This document shows positions 24,751 through 34,233 of a stretch of DNA of 64,000 bases, one piece after another. The position numbers and the translations under genes were made by a program. The DNA is from Leptolyngbya sp. FACHB-321 (GTDB taxonomy: Bacteria > Cyanobacteriota > Cyanobacteriia > Leptolyngbyales > Leptolyngbyaceae), in the NCBI RefSeq assembly GCF_014695975.1, contig NZ_JACJPI010000064.1, positions 248,001-312,000 of the forward strand, written 5' to 3'. A model generated the notes under the pieces. It was not told the origin of the DNA. It ran no database searches and saw nothing but the letters and a program-made list of their open reading frames with translations. The stretch's first letter is position 1, and each line of letters starts with the position of its first letter.

Positions 24751-26481
24751 GTGAGTGAACTGGAATGTGTAGCGTATGGTGTGGGAGCAGATGAGGGCAT
24801 CTGCCTTCTGCTGAAGCTTGGGCGCTATCGTGTTTTATTGGACTGTGGGCTGGCAGATCTCTCTACGCTGCTGGCAGAAACGACGGTTCCTCCAGCCGAT
24901 TTAGTGTTGTGCAGTCATGCTCATGCCGATCACGCGAGGGGATTGTTGGCACTGCATCAAGCGTTTCCTCAGCTACCCATTTATGCAAGTGAGGTGACGA
25001 CACAACTGCTGCCGCTGAACTGGTCTAACGTGAACCATGATGCCGATCGCAATGTAAGGGTGATCGAGCCATCACCCCTTTGTCATGCCTTACCCTGGCG
25101 CACGCCGATCGAGTTTTGTGATGGTCTCAGCGTTGAGCTGTATCCAGCAGGGCATTTGCCTGGTGCAGCGGCATTTTTGCTCACCTATGCACCGTTGCCA
25201 GAGGACGATCACCCAGCTCGTGCCTACACCATTTTTTATACAGGCGACTTTTTTCTTTCGAATGCGCGACTGGTCGAAGGGCTGCCCCTGGAAGAACTGC
25301 GAGGCATTGCCCCGGATGTCTTGATTGTGGAGGGTAGCTACGGCACGGCACGACATCCCCACCGTCGTCAGCAAGAAAATCAACTGGCAGAACGCATTGA
25401 CCGAGCGATCGTCAACCAGCAATCGATCTTGCTACCAACGCCAGCGCTAGGGTTAGGGCAAGAACTCTTGATGCTATTGCGGAGCCATCATTATTTCACT
25501 GGGCGTGATCTAGATATCTGGGTAGATAGCACGGTTGCCGCAGGCTGTGATGCCTATATGGAGATCTTGCCTCATCTGCCGACTGCGGTGCAAAACTTTG
25601 CTCGGCATCAATCCCTTTTTTGGGATGAGCGCGTGCGTCCACGGGTGCGTGCGCTAACCCCAGACCAGCAGTTCCATTTGGAGACGCATCCTGCGATCGT
25701 GCTGGCTGATGAAGCTGCTGATCTGAGCCAATACTATGGCACCAACCCTGATGCCTGGTTAATCTTGCAGCCACAGCAACCTCACTTGGCGGGAGAGGAG
25801 CGAGGAGAGAGGGGAGAAGAGAAAGATGAAAGGGAGGCAGGGGAAGCAGGCGTAGCAAAGAGGCGAAATGATTCTTACCCCTCACCCCTCACCCCTCTCA
25901 CCGAAACCTACCTGCTGGCGCAGCATGGCGATGGTCCTGGTACAGCGCAGCTCATTCATAACTTGCGCCCACAGCACGTAGTTTTCATTCATGGTTCGCC
26001 CACTTATTTGGCAGATCTCGCAGGCTTAGAAGAACTGCACAACCGCTATCACCTGCACACACCGTCTGCAAATAGCCTGGTGGAACTGCCGATCGGCGAG
26101 ACGTTTTTACATACTGCTGCGCCTGAAGCTAGTTATGAAGGTGAATTGACCGAACTCAACACGATTGTCAGTATTACTTTACCGGATGCAATTACAGCCG
26201 ATCCGCGCTGGCGGCAATTAGCCGATACAGGACTAGTAGAGGCTCGCTGGCAGGGTGATGAACTGGTCTTGCGGGGTCTGCCACAACGGGAACTCCTGCG
26301 GCCTAGCGATCGCCTGCTGGACTGGGTAGACGGTAATTCGCCGCTGCGTAGCTGCTGTGGCAATTGTCGCCATTATCGTGGACAACGCTGCTGGAATCAG
26401 CTTTCGCCCTTGTTTGAGTTTAAGGTTGCACCAGAAGGTTTTTGTCCCGTCTTTGAGCCGCTTCAACCGCCAGAGGATTAA
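24751..26481 (+). CDS. Beta-CASP-type metallo-beta-lactamase fold hydrolase with in-frame repeat insertion
   Basis: A 576-residue protein starting at a GTG. The metallo-beta-lactamase core has the metal motif SHAHADHARG at about 55-64, further ligands in PAGHLPGAAAF and YTGDFF, then a beta-CASP-like region (EGSYGTARHPHRRQQENQLAERI ... PALGLGQELL). Such proteins are RNA nucleases or processing factors. Near residues 348-385 a low-complexity Glu/Arg/Gly then Pro/Ser/Thr stretch interrupts the fold; its DNA is a heptamer repeat like those in spacers. The C-terminus carries CCGNCRHYRGQRC plus FCPVF, a possible zinc ribbon. RNA cleavage is inference. Confidence 0.85.
   Translation: MSELECVAYGVGADEGICLLLKLGRYRVLLDCGLADLSTLLAETTVPPADLVLCSHAHADHARGLLALHQAFPQLPIYASEVTTQLLPLNWSNVNHDADRNVRVIEPSPLCHALPWRTPIEFCDGLSVELYPAGHLPGAAAFLLTYAPLPEDDHPARAYTIFYTGDFFLSNARLVEGLPLEELRGIAPDVLIVEGSYGTARHPHRRQQENQLAERIDRAIVNQQSILLPTPALGLGQELLMLLRSHHYFTGRDLDIWVDSTVAAGCDAYMEILPHLPTAVQNFARHQSLFWDERVRPRVRALTPDQQFHLETHPAIVLADEAADLSQYYGTNPDAWLILQPQQPHLAGEERGERGEEKDEREAGEAGVAKRRNDSYPSPLTPLTETYLLAQHGDGPGTAQLIHNLRPQHVVFIHGSPTYLADLAGLEELHNRYHLHTPSANSLVELPIGETFLHTAAPEASYEGELTELNTIVSITLPDAITADPRWRQLADTGLVEARWQGDELVLRGLPQRELLRPSDRLLDWVDGNSPLRSCCGNCRHYRGQRCWNQLSPLFEFKVAPEGFCPVFEPLQPPED
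25793..25905 (+). repeat. Heptamer-type repeat inside a coding sequence
   Basis: Purine-rich 7-bp units (GGAGAGG, AGCGAGG, AGAGAGG, GGAGAAG and so on) pass into pyrimidine-rich CCCTCAC units. The two halves are partly complementary, so the element could fold. It matches the style of spacer repeats at 30617-30790 and elsewhere but here adds about 37 codons in frame. Confidence 0.75.
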
Positions 26482-26676
26482 GCCTGGCTACCTTTGATCA
26501 AGATTAGGTTTAGCTTATGAAGTTAGTTGTAGAGCGCAGGTATACCGTTCCAACAGCGAACCGTTAGAGGGAATATACCCCACTGACTTGGAAGCCTTGC
26601 TGTGATTCTCAGCACCTGGTTTAGTGTCGATCGCCCATACCCTAAACTATTAGAAATGTTGATGAGTCTAATACCG

Positions 26677-28023
26677 ATGAAACCCCTCGCTTCAGCTAAT
26701 CGTGTTAAACCTGCTAAAGCTGTGAGCCTAGCGATCGCAGTGCTAGCGATCGGTTTTCTCTCTGCTGCCTGTCAAGAAGCCGCTGCACCGCCAGCCAGTA
26801 CTTCTGCTGGTTCACCGTCACCTGGGACACCTTCTGCTGGTGATGCCAAAAGCCTAAAAATTGGCACCCTGCTCCCTGCAACGGGCGACCTGGCTTCTGT
26901 CGGTCAGCCAATGCTAGCGGCAGTCCCACTACTGGTCGAAACCGTTAACCAGTGCGGTGGAGTGAATGGCGCTCCAGTAACGCTCTTAGCCAACACCGAT
27001 GACCAAACTGACCCAACGGCGGGTGCAGACGGTATGACCAAGCTCGCAGAAGTGGATAAAGTAGCAGGCGTGGTCGGGTCATTCGCTAGCAGCGTTTCGG
27101 CGGCGGCAATTCCGATCGCTATTCGTAACAAGGTAATGCTCGTCTCCCCAGGCAGCACCAGCCCAGTCTTTACAGAACGAGGTCAAAAAGGCGAGTTTCA
27201 GGGCTACTGGGCGCGCACAGCTCCACCAGATACTTACCAGGCGCGGGCACTGGCAAAGCTTGCCTATGAAAGAGGCATTCGACGAGCAGCCACGGTGGTC
27301 ATCAACAACGATTACGGCAGAGGGTTTGAGAAAGAATTTGTGCAGGCGTTCAAAACGCTCGGCGGCACCATCACCAATGAAGCAAAGCCTGCTCGCTATG
27401 ACCCCAAAGCCACCACGTTTGCAACCGAAGCTCAAGCTGCCTTTGGCAATAAGCCGGAAGGAGTGGCTGCGGTTGCCTATGCCGAAACAGGTGCGCTGTT
27501 GCTGAAAACTGCTTACGAGCAAGGGCTAAGTAAAGGGGTGCAAATTCTACTGACTGATGGTTCCAAGTCTGATCAATTTGCTACTCAAGTAGGCAAGACA
27601 AGCGATGGCAAATTTATTCTGCAAGACGCGGTGGGGACCATTCCCGGTGCTGACGGCAAAGCGCTTGATGCATTGACCAAACTCTGGCAGGCAAAATTTA
27701 AGCAAGCCCCTGCTGCGTATGCACCCCAATCATGGGATGCTGCTGCCTTGCTGGTACTCGCTGCTCAAGCTGCTAAAGCAAATACCGGTGATGCAATTAA
27801 GAGCAAGATTCTTGACGTGGCAAATGGTCCTGGTAAGGACGTAAGCGACGTGTGTGAAGGGCTGAAGCTATTGAGCCAGGGAGAAACCATCAACTACCAG
27901 GGAGCTAGCGGCAACGTCGATATTGACAAGAACGGTGATGTCTCTGGTGTCTATGACGTGTGGCAAGTGGCAGCAGACGGCACGCTAAAGACGGTTAGTA
28001 AGGTGAGTCCTGCAACCAAGTAG
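26677..28023 (+). CDS. ABC transporter substrate-binding lipoprotein, branched-chain amino acid (LivJ) type
   Basis: The ATG at 26677 gives a lipoprotein signal (KPAKAVSLAIAVLAIGF, then SAAC with Cys32); the frame is open upstream to a GTG at 26602. After a Ser/Pro/Gly linker the type I periplasmic binding fold begins: LKIGTLLPATGDLASVGQP, VETVNQCGGVNGAPV, VAGVVGSFASSVSAAA, then VVINNDYGRGFEKEF. This family binds branched-chain amino acids, amides or urea in the periplasm. No permease or ATPase gene is next to it, so it is an orphan component that must pair with a transporter elsewhere or act as a sensor. Substrate unknown. Confidence 0.9.
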   Translation: MKPLASANRVKPAKAVSLAIAVLAIGFLSAACQEAAAPPASTSAGSPSPGTPSAGDAKSLKIGTLLPATGDLASVGQPMLAAVPLLVETVNQCGGVNGAPVTLLANTDDQTDPTAGADGMTKLAEVDKVAGVVGSFASSVSAAAIPIAIRNKVMLVSPGSTSPVFTERGQKGEFQGYWARTAPPDTYQARALAKLAYERGIRRAATVVINNDYGRGFEKEFVQAFKTLGGTITNEAKPARYDPKATTFATEAQAAFGNKPEGVAAVAYAETGALLLKTAYEQGLSKGVQILLTDGSKSDQFATQVGKTSDGKFILQDAVGTIPGADGKALDALTKLWQAKFKQAPAAYAPQSWDAAALLVLAAQAAKANTGDAIKSKILDVANGPGKDVSDVCEGLKLLSQGETINYQGASGNVDIDKNGDVSGVYDVWQVAADGTLKTVSKVSPATK

Positions 28024-28051
28024 GGAGTAGGGAGTAGGGAGTAGGGAGTGA
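28021..28051 (+). repeat. Perfect heptamer tandem repeat (AGGGAGT)n
   Basis: Four copies of TAGGGAG run directly from the stop codon of the binding-protein gene. This is a classical short tandem repeat of cyanobacterial genomes. Confidence 0.95.
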
Positions 28052-28055
28052 AACT

Positions 28056-28109
28056 AGAAGTCAGACGTTAGAAAGCACGAACTTTCTAACGTCTGGCTCC
28101 TAACTTCTT
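28056..28109. terminator. Bidirectional terminator between convergent genes
   Basis: CAGACGTTAGAAAG (28062-28075) and CTTTCTAACGTCTG (28082-28095) form a perfect 14-bp stem with a 6-base loop; outer AGAAGT/ACTTCT pairing extends it. It lies between the plus-strand binding protein and the minus-strand beta-barrel gene. Confidence 0.8.
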
Positions 28110-28150
28110 CTTTCTCGTGAGCGTGGCTGAAGACAGTGCGTTAGAACTAC

Positions 28151-29047
28151 CTAAAAGCCTGCAAAGTTGTAGCCAATTCCGATTAAAACGCCCAGTTCAA
28201 TACCATCAATCAAGCCTGCGTTGGCGGCAGCGGTAAGCGTGAGTTGGGGTGAGAGTGGAACGTCGACGCCACCAGAAACAATCAGGTCGGCGTTTTTGCG
28301 ATCGCCTGTAGAAAACGACGCACCAACGCCCACATAAGGCGCAAAGCTCACTCGTCCAGCGCTTTGAATTGGAAAGTCGAGCGTAACGGGGAACAGGAAG
28401 CTGACATCACCATTGATCAAAATTGTTGGTCGTACTGAGATGTTGCTGGTCAAGCCAATCTTGCTCAAGATCGCGCCGCTCAAATCGCCGAGAGGCGTGC
28501 TGCCGATCGCGCCAATGTTTGCACCGACACCGACATAGCTGGAGCCAGAGCGGGTTGCCCGACCTGGTTCGATCGGCTCAATTTGGGCAAGCACGGGTGC
28601 AGTCGTCTGTGCAAAATCCTGCTGCTCGGCAAAAGCAGATGTTGACGCTTCAAGGTCAAGTGCTGCTGCCGACGTTGGTACTGTGCCGGGGGCAGGAACG
28701 GCTAGCGTGGTTGCAGCAGTCGAGCTAACAGCCGTCTCTACCTGAGGCACGTTTACCGATTGAGCTGACAAATTCGCTGGCTGATTCGCTACCGACGCGG
28801 TTGGCTCTAACGCCGCAGACAAAACAGCTGTTGTCTCCTGGGGAGCCACAGCAGCATTGCTGAAAGACGCTGCCTCTGGCAATATCAGATTGCTGGTTAA
28901 ACGAATCGTATCAGCCATCTGTAGCATTGGGGCTTCGGAAACCGGATTGGTTGTTTCGGCTTGAACCGCTAACTGACCACAGGCGATCGCAGAAACAGCA
29001 AGACTAAACGACAGACACAGACGATCGATCGAACGGTTAAATTTCAC
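28151..29047 (-). CDS. Exported outer-membrane beta-barrel-like protein with long Ala/Thr/Val linker
   Basis: The frame is open to 29116, but a GTG at 29047 preceded by GGAGATG gives a proper signal peptide (KFNRSIDRLCLSFSLAVS ... AVQA), so I choose that start (298 residues). About 125 residues after the signal are low in complexity (Ala, Thr, Val, Pro, Ser). The last 130 residues alternate in beta-strand style (SSYVGVGANIGAIG ... VRPTILINGDVSFLFPVTLDF ... ELGVLIGIGYNFAGF) and end in a terminal Phe, the BAM recognition signal of outer-membrane proteins. The strands seem too few for a porin; a small barrel of 8 strands is likely. Function unknown. Confidence 0.75.
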   Translation of the reverse strand: MKFNRSIDRLCLSFSLAVSAIACGQLAVQAETTNPVSEAPMLQMADTIRLTSNLILPEAASFSNAAVAPQETTAVLSAALEPTASVANQPANLSAQSVNVPQVETAVSSTAATTLAVPAPGTVPTSAAALDLEASTSAFAEQQDFAQTTAPVLAQIEPIEPGRATRSGSSYVGVGANIGAIGSTPLGDLSGAILSKIGLTSNISVRPTILINGDVSFLFPVTLDFPIQSAGRVSFAPYVGVGASFSTGDRKNADLIVSGGVDVPLSPQLTLTAAANAGLIDGIELGVLIGIGYNFAGF

Positions 29048-29116
29048 GGACACATCTCCACACGTAATAAAAAATTGGGTAGCTACAACTGGTGTTAAAT
29101 CGAGCGGTTCATACAA

Positions 29117-29572
29117 GTCTGCTCTCTCACTCTAGTTAAACGCGGCAAAGCGATCGTCCCGGTGGCGATTGAGAACGTATTTCCACAAAGCCTGTTGCCA
29201 GGTAGAGCGTTGATACTTAGCGTCATCAGGCTTCAGCATTCAGAAGTCTGAGTAACAGCAAACTGTATAAAAGCGCTTCCAATAACGGCAAATTGCTTCT
29301 ACCTCTATTCAATGAGAAACGGAGTGCTGGTGAGTCACTCCTACGGTAGATCATGTCCTAAAAGCTCAATTCTCTTAGGGCTTACACACTTGACGCTTGA
29401 AATATTGCTCCCTTAAAAGGGGAAATGCCAAAAGTCCCTTTTTTGATGAAAGTAGAAACTTCTGCTGCGTCAGTCCTATCTTTTTACACTATCGACCAAG
29501 CCAAGGGTCAAAATCGAGGATGATTGGATAGCAACGCGATATGACAGCACCAGCCAAACGCTGAAAGCAAAG
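29117..29572. other. 456-bp divergent spacer, no supported gene
   Basis: It separates the divergent beta-barrel and csaB genes and must contain both promoters. No ORF with coding character and no clear RNA gene is seen. Confidence 0.4.
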
Positions 29573-30619
29573 ATGGGCACCCGAGCAGTTTTGTGTGGAT
29601 ATTATGGGCAGGGCAATGGTGGCGATGAGGCGCTGCTGGCATCGCTGCTGCAAATGCTGCCAGCGTCGGTAACGCCGATCGTGCTATCGGGTAATCCTGC
29701 GCAAACCCACGATCGCTACCATGTGGAGGCGATTGATCGCAAAAATCCCTATGCGATCCAGCAAGCCTTACGCAGTGCCCAGGTCTTCATTTGGGGCGGT
29801 GGCAGTCTGCTTCAAGACGCGACGAGTGCGGTTAGCCCTCTCTACTATGCAGGCTTGATGGCGCTGGCACAAAAAATGGGTTTGAAAACGATCGCCTGGG
29901 CACAGGGCGTTGGTCCACTTCAGCGATCGTTCACACAATGGATGGCACACCAAACGTTTGCAGGCTGTGATGCGGTTAGCGTGCGTGATCATGGCTCGGC
30001 TGCCATGCTGTCTAACTGGGGCATTCCTTTTACGCTGGCTCCCGATCCAGTTTGGGCACTCGAATCAACGCCAGTCGAGGGTTTGTGGGATTTGCCTGCG
30101 CCTCGTGTTGCCGTTAACCTACGCTCTCACCCGCAGCTATCTCCAGCGCGGCTAGAGACGTTAACGCAGGCATTGATCACCTTTCAGAAAGCAACTCAGA
30201 CTTGCCTTTTGCTGCTGCCCTTTCAAGCCGCTCAAGACCTGGCGATCGCCGAAACCATTCAGCCCCAATTGCCCGATGTCAGCCACATTCTGCAATTAGA
30301 AGATCCACAGCAGTTAAAAGGGGTGTTTCGTGGCGTAGAGATGGCGATCGCCATGCGCTTTCACGGTCTCATCATGGCAGCTGCCGAAGGCTGTCGTTGC
30401 TTTGCCCTCAGCTATGACCCCAAGGTCAGCAACTTGATGCAGGCACTCGATCTACCAGGCTGGTCTCTCGCAGAGATTCCCGATGATCCAAACGCCATTA
30501 GTCAAACCTGGCTCGAACTCTACGCCAACGGTGAAGCCCTTTCCACCGATCAAATCCAGTTTCAGGTCGATCGGGCGTTGATTCATCGAGAGGTCTTGGA
30601 GACAGCGATCGGGGAGTAG
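29573..30619 (+). CDS. csaB: Polysaccharide pyruvyl transferase CsaB
   Basis: CsaB adds pyruvate ketals to cell-wall polysaccharide, the anchor for SLH-domain proteins in many bacteria. The protein (348 residues) begins with RAVLCGYYGQGNGGDEALL, contains VFIWGGGSLLQDATS, AWAQGVGPLQ and the C-terminal GVEMAIAMRFHGLIMAA, all hallmarks of the pyruvyltransferase family. The ATG at 29573 follows AAAG. It may connect with the SLH-like protein at 22238-22600, but they are not in one operon. A heptamer-rich spacer follows. Confidence 0.92.
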   Translation: MGTRAVLCGYYGQGNGGDEALLASLLQMLPASVTPIVLSGNPAQTHDRYHVEAIDRKNPYAIQQALRSAQVFIWGGGSLLQDATSAVSPLYYAGLMALAQKMGLKTIAWAQGVGPLQRSFTQWMAHQTFAGCDAVSVRDHGSAAMLSNWGIPFTLAPDPVWALESTPVEGLWDLPAPRVAVNLRSHPQLSPARLETLTQALITFQKATQTCLLLLPFQAAQDLAIAETIQPQLPDVSHILQLEDPQQLKGVFRGVEMAIAMRFHGLIMAAAEGCRCFALSYDPKVSNLMQALDLPGWSLAEIPDDPNAISQTWLELYANGEALSTDQIQFQVDRALIHREVLETAIGE

Positions 30620-30680
30620 AGGGAGAAGGCGGAAGAACGGCAGAAGGCAGAGGGCAGGAGGTAGAGGGTAGCATTTAGGA
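30617..30680 (+). repeat. Heptamer-type repeat after csaB
   Basis: Degenerate 7-bp units of the GGCAGAA / GGCAGAG type between csaB and purM; a pyrimidine-rich counterpart lies at 30720-30790. Confidence 0.7.
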
Positions 30681-30846
30681 TTTAAAGCTCAGCACCTCTA
30701 GCGCGGGGGCGCAAAGTGCTGCTCAAAGTTTCCCTTGCTTCCTCTGCTACTCTTACTTCCCCCGCTTCCCCATCTTCTCCGCTCTCGCTTTTCACCCCCA
30801 AGCCAAGTAAAATACAACCTGCGACGATCGCCCAAAGGCAACTGAC

Positions 30847-31872
30847 ATGGATTATCGAGAGGCGGGTGTAGACGTTGAGGCGGGGCGGGCGTTTGTGCAG
30901 CGTATCCGCAGCATGGTAGACAGCACAACACGACCAGAGGTTTTGGGCAACTTTGGTGGGTTTAGTGGGCTGTTTCAACTGCCGGTTGGTTACCGTGAGC
31001 CTGTGTTGGTGTCTGGCACCGATGGCGTGGGGACGAAGCTCAAGCTGGCGCAGAACCTCGATCGCCATGAAACCGTTGGCATTGATCTGGTCGCTATGTG
31101 CGTGAACGATGTGCTGACCTGTGGCGCAGAACCGCTGTTTTTTCTCGACTATTTGGCAACGGGAACGCTGAACTCAGAGCAACTGGCAAATGTCGTGTCG
31201 GGCATCACGACAGGTTGTCGGCAGTCAGGCTGTGCGCTGCTAGGCGGCGAAACGGCAGAGATGCCAGGGTTTTATCAGGTAGGAGAATACGACTTGGCGG
31301 GCTTCTGCGTCGGCATTGTAGAGAAGAGTAAGATTCTCGATGGGTCGCAGGTGCAGCTTGGCGATGTGGCGATCGGTCTTGCCAGTCAGGGAGTTCACAG
31401 CAACGGCTTTAGTCTGGTACGCAAGATTGTGGACGATCGCGGCTACAACTGGAGCGATCGTCCAGATGCCTTTGACGGCAAAAGTCTGGGCGACGTACTG
31501 CTGACACCCACGCAAATCTATGTGCAGCCCATTCTGGGAGCGCTCAAGCAAGAATTGCCGATTCACGGCATGGCGCACATTACAGGTGGTGGGTTGCCAG
31601 AAAACCTGCCGCGCTGTCTCGGTGTGGGGCAGGCAGTCAAGGTCGATCCAACTGCGTGGACGGTGCTGCCCATCTTTGATTGGTTAGCGGCTGAAGGCGA
31701 TGTCTCCCCAACGGCAATGTTCCACACGTTTAATATGGGGATTGGGTTTGTTGTGCTAGTACCAGCAGAGGCTGTCGCCACTACCATGCAGTATTTTGCA
31801 GACCAGAATCTAGCCGCTTACGCGATCGGCGAGGTGGTTTCTGGCAGTGGCGTTGTGGGTCTACCGGAGTAA
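30847..31872 (+). CDS. purM: Phosphoribosylformylglycinamidine cyclo-ligase (AIR synthetase)
   Basis: PurM closes the imidazole ring in purine synthesis (FGAM to AIR, ATP-dependent). The protein is 341 residues with [17 protein letters not shown] at the start, [58 protein letters not shown] and [13 protein letters not shown]. The ATG at 30847 starts the canonical N-terminus. The stop is followed after four bases by the GTG of rsmA, so the two are probably co-transcribed. Confidence 0.98.
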   Translation: MDYREAGVDVEAGRAFVQRIRSMVDSTTRPEVLGNFGGFSGLFQLPVGYREPVLVSGTDGVGTKLKLAQNLDRHETVGIDLVAMCVNDVLTCGAEPLFFLDYLATGTLNSEQLANVVSGITTGCRQSGCALLGGETAEMPGFYQVGEYDLAGFCVGIVEKSKILDGSQVQLGDVAIGLASQGVHSNGFSLVRKIVDDRGYNWSDRPDAFDGKSLGDVLLTPTQIYVQPILGALKQELPIHGMAHITGGGLPENLPRCLGVGQAVKVDPTAWTVLPIFDWLAAEGDVSPTAMFHTFNMGIGFVVLVPAEAVATTMQYFADQNLAAYAIGEVVSGSGVVGLPE

Positions 31873-31876
31873 CCCT

Positions 31877-32695
31877 GTGCCCCAACCCCGTAAAAAATTT
31901 GCCCAACACTGGCTTCGTAGCGAAAAAGCACTCAATAGTATTGTGAATGCAGCCGCGTTAACAGAGCGCGATCGTGTCCTCGAAATTGGTCCTGGTACAG
32001 GCATCCTCACCCGACAATTGTTGGCGCTTGCCCAGGCAGTCGTTGCCGTAGAAATCGATCGAGATTTATGTGAGCTATTAGTCAAAAAGTTTGGCAAAGT
32101 CGAGCATTTTTTGCTGCTACAAGACGACTTTCTCGCTACCGATCTCGATCGCTTACTGGCACTATCGCCAGAGTTTCAAAATCCGAACAAGGTTGTTGCC
32201 AATATCCCTTACAACATCACAGGACCGATTATCGAGAAACTACTGGGCACGATCGCCGCTCCCAATCCTCAACCGTTTGATGCGATCGTTCTTCTGGTGC
32301 AAAAAGAAGTCGCCCTGCGTCTTTGCAGCAAGCCTGGTTCCACCCATTTTGGAGCGCTGTCTGTGCGAGTGCAATATCTTGCCGAGTGCCAGTTTATTTG
32401 TGATGTCTCCGCCAAAGCGTTTCAGCCTCCGCCCAAAGTTGACTCTGCCGTAATTCGCCTGTGTCCTCGTCCTGTGGTTACGCCTGCCCATAACCCTCGG
32501 CACCTGGAAACGATCGTCAAAGCCGGTTTTGCCAGTAAGCGCAAAATGCTACGCAATAATCTAAAAAGCTTAGTCGATGGCGACCGACTCACCCACCTAC
32601 TAGAGCAATTAAACGTTAATCCCCAAGTGCGCGCTGAAGACCTGAGCGTTGAGCAGTGGATTTCGTTGAGCAATGAACTACAAGAAGGTTGTTAG
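31877..32695 (+). CDS. rsmA: 16S rRNA dimethyladenosine transferase (KsgA)
   Basis: RsmA dimethylates two adjacent adenines near the 3' end of 16S rRNA during 30S assembly. The SAM-binding motif is VLEIGPGTGILTRQLL; the catalytic motif is VVANIPYNITGPI; FQPPPKVDSAVIRL is the family C-terminal signature. The frame is open from a GTG at 31847, but the GTG at 31877 yields PQPRKKFAQHWLRSE, the usual start, and avoids overlap with purM. The product has 272 residues. Confidence 0.97.
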   Translation: MPQPRKKFAQHWLRSEKALNSIVNAAALTERDRVLEIGPGTGILTRQLLALAQAVVAVEIDRDLCELLVKKFGKVEHFLLLQDDFLATDLDRLLALSPEFQNPNKVVANIPYNITGPIIEKLLGTIAAPNPQPFDAIVLLVQKEVALRLCSKPGSTHFGALSVRVQYLAECQFICDVSAKAFQPPPKVDSAVIRLCPRPVVTPAHNPRHLETIVKAGFASKRKMLRNNLKSLVDGDRLTHLLEQLNVNPQVRAEDLSVEQWISLSNELQEGC

Positions 32696-32696
32696 T

Positions 32697-32823
32697 TATT
32701 AGAAGGCAGAAGGCAGAAGGCAAAAGGCAAAAAGCTGTACTCAAAGCTCTCTAACGAAGCGGCGCAAAGCGCTACTCAAAACTCAAAACTTCCCCCCACT
32801 CCCTACTCCCTACTCCCCACCCC
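32697..32823 (+). repeat. Heptamer-repeat spacer between rsmA and ispE
   Basis: GAAGGCA-type units (32702-32735) are followed by pyrimidine-rich CTCCCTA-type units (about 32790-32818), both with a 7-bp period. The two arms are roughly complementary in composition. Confidence 0.75.
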
Positions 32824-33792
32824 ATGCGTTCTTACTCCCTTCTCGCTCCTGCCAAGATCAATCTCTATCTCGAAATTCTGGGCGACCACGTAACGGGTGG
32901 CGAAGATTCTCGACCGTCTGGCTTTCACGAAATGGTCATGGTGCTTCAGAGCATTAGTTTGACCGATCGCGTTGATGTACGAGCCAGTGGCACCGATCTG
33001 ATTCGGGTTTACTGCTCACATCCTCAAGTGCCCAGTGACGCTAGCAATCTGGCGTATCGAGCGGCAGCGCTCATGAGCAAGCAGTTTCCAGACAAGTTTG
33101 CCCGCTACGGTGGGGTCGATATCACGATTCACAAACAGATTCCAGTAGGGGCAGGGTTAGCAGGTGGGTCGAGCAATGCGGCGGCTGTGCTAGTGGGGCT
33201 AGATCTGTTGTGGGAACTGGGGCTAACACGAGATGAATTACAGGATCTCGGTGCGGTACTTGGCTCTGATGTACCATTTTGCATTGCGGGAGGCACTGCC
33301 CTTGCAACCGGGCGCGGCGAACAGCTTGATGCGTTGCCTGCCTTGACCGATCGCTATGTGGTGCTGGCAAAGTATCGCAGCCTATCAGTGTCAACAGCAT
33401 GGGCATACCAAACCTATCGACAACAGTTTGGTGCATCGTATTTACGTCGAGGTAGTGACCTGGAGCAACGCCAACAGCAAATTCATTCAGGTGCAATGAT
33501 GGCTGCGATCGCTCAACGAGACGGCACCAAGATGGGGCAACTGCTGCGAAATGATTTGGAAAAAGTCGTCTTACCAGCGCATCCTCAAGTCGTGCAGTTA
33601 CGGGAAGCGTTTCAGCAGACCAACCCACTCGGCACGATGATGTCTGGCTCTGGTCCCACCGTCTTTGCGTTAGCAGAATCGCAGACACAGGCGGAAGACA
33701 TACAGGCACGGGTAAAAGCGGCGATCGCCAACCCAGACCTAGAATTTTGGATCGCTACCTTTAACCCGTTTGGCATTCGGATAGTAGAGTAG
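32824..33792 (+). CDS. ispE: 4-diphosphocytidyl-2-C-methyl-D-erythritol kinase
   Basis: IspE is a GHMP kinase that phosphorylates CDP-ME at the 2-position in the MEP isoprenoid pathway, feeding carotenoids, phytol and quinones. The protein has SLLAPAKINLYLEILG at the start, the ATP loop IPVGAGLAGGSSNAAAVLVGL, GSDVPFCIAGGTALATGRGE and MMSGSGPTVFAL. Its length of 322 residues is normal. Another MEP gene, dxr, lies 6 kb downstream. A DUF3082 gene follows after 99 bp. Confidence 0.97.
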   Translation: MRSYSLLAPAKINLYLEILGDHVTGGEDSRPSGFHEMVMVLQSISLTDRVDVRASGTDLIRVYCSHPQVPSDASNLAYRAAALMSKQFPDKFARYGGVDITIHKQIPVGAGLAGGSSNAAAVLVGLDLLWELGLTRDELQDLGAVLGSDVPFCIAGGTALATGRGEQLDALPALTDRYVVLAKYRSLSVSTAWAYQTYRQQFGASYLRRGSDLEQRQQQIHSGAMMAAIAQRDGTKMGQLLRNDLEKVVLPAHPQVVQLREAFQQTNPLGTMMSGSGPTVFALAESQTQAEDIQARVKAAIANPDLEFWIATFNPFGIRIVE

Positions 33793-33891
33793 AGACTTAA
33801 GGGCTTTTAGATTGCAGCCTAAAGTGTGTGCGTTTACAACCTTTAAGCTGTTCACTGCACCAATCCACAAACCCACTACATTCTTATTGCT

Positions 33892-34233
33892 ATGAGCGAA
33901 CCAACTAACTCTGCTCCGGTTGTTCAGGTTTCTAAAGAAGGTGCACCTGCACCAAGCCCATTACGCTGTATTGGTGGGTCGATCGTCGCCGGTGCCATTG
34001 CGGTTGTCCTTTATCGGCTGACTAGCTCGATCGCGATTGCCTTCGCCTCCAAACCGCTCCAAACCGATAATTTCACTACGCAACGCATTTCTGCCGCCGT
34101 TCGTACGCTAATCATTGGGTTAAGCTCACTAGGAACGGGCATCTTTGCCTTAGCAGCATTTGGGCTTTTTGCCCTGGGCACCCAACTACTGCTCCAGCGA
34201 TCTAAGGAAGAGTCAACTCCACCCAACGCTTGA
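33892..34233 (+). CDS. DUF3082 family membrane protein
   Basis: A 113-residue protein with two predicted helices: LRCIGGSIVAGAIAVVLYRL and VRTLIIGLSSLGTGIFALAA running into FGLFALGTQLLL. This two-helix form following ispE is characteristic of the cyanobacterial DUF3082 family, as I recall. The N-terminus is polar and proline-rich and the C-terminus is charged. Location in the thylakoid or plasma membrane is inferred. Function unknown; the steady position after ispE suggests a link to the same transcript rather than to the same pathway. Confidence 0.8.
   Translation: MSEPTNSAPVVQVSKEGAPAPSPLRCIGGSIVAGAIAVVLYRLTSSIAIAFASKPLQTDNFTTQRISAAVRTLIIGLSSLGTGIFALAAFGLFALGTQLLLQRSKEESTPPNA

Noticed and set aside
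24471-24758. 95-codon frame before the metallo-hydrolase
   Set aside because: Overlaps opposite-strand frames of equal quality and the GTG start of the real gene; no recognisable protein.
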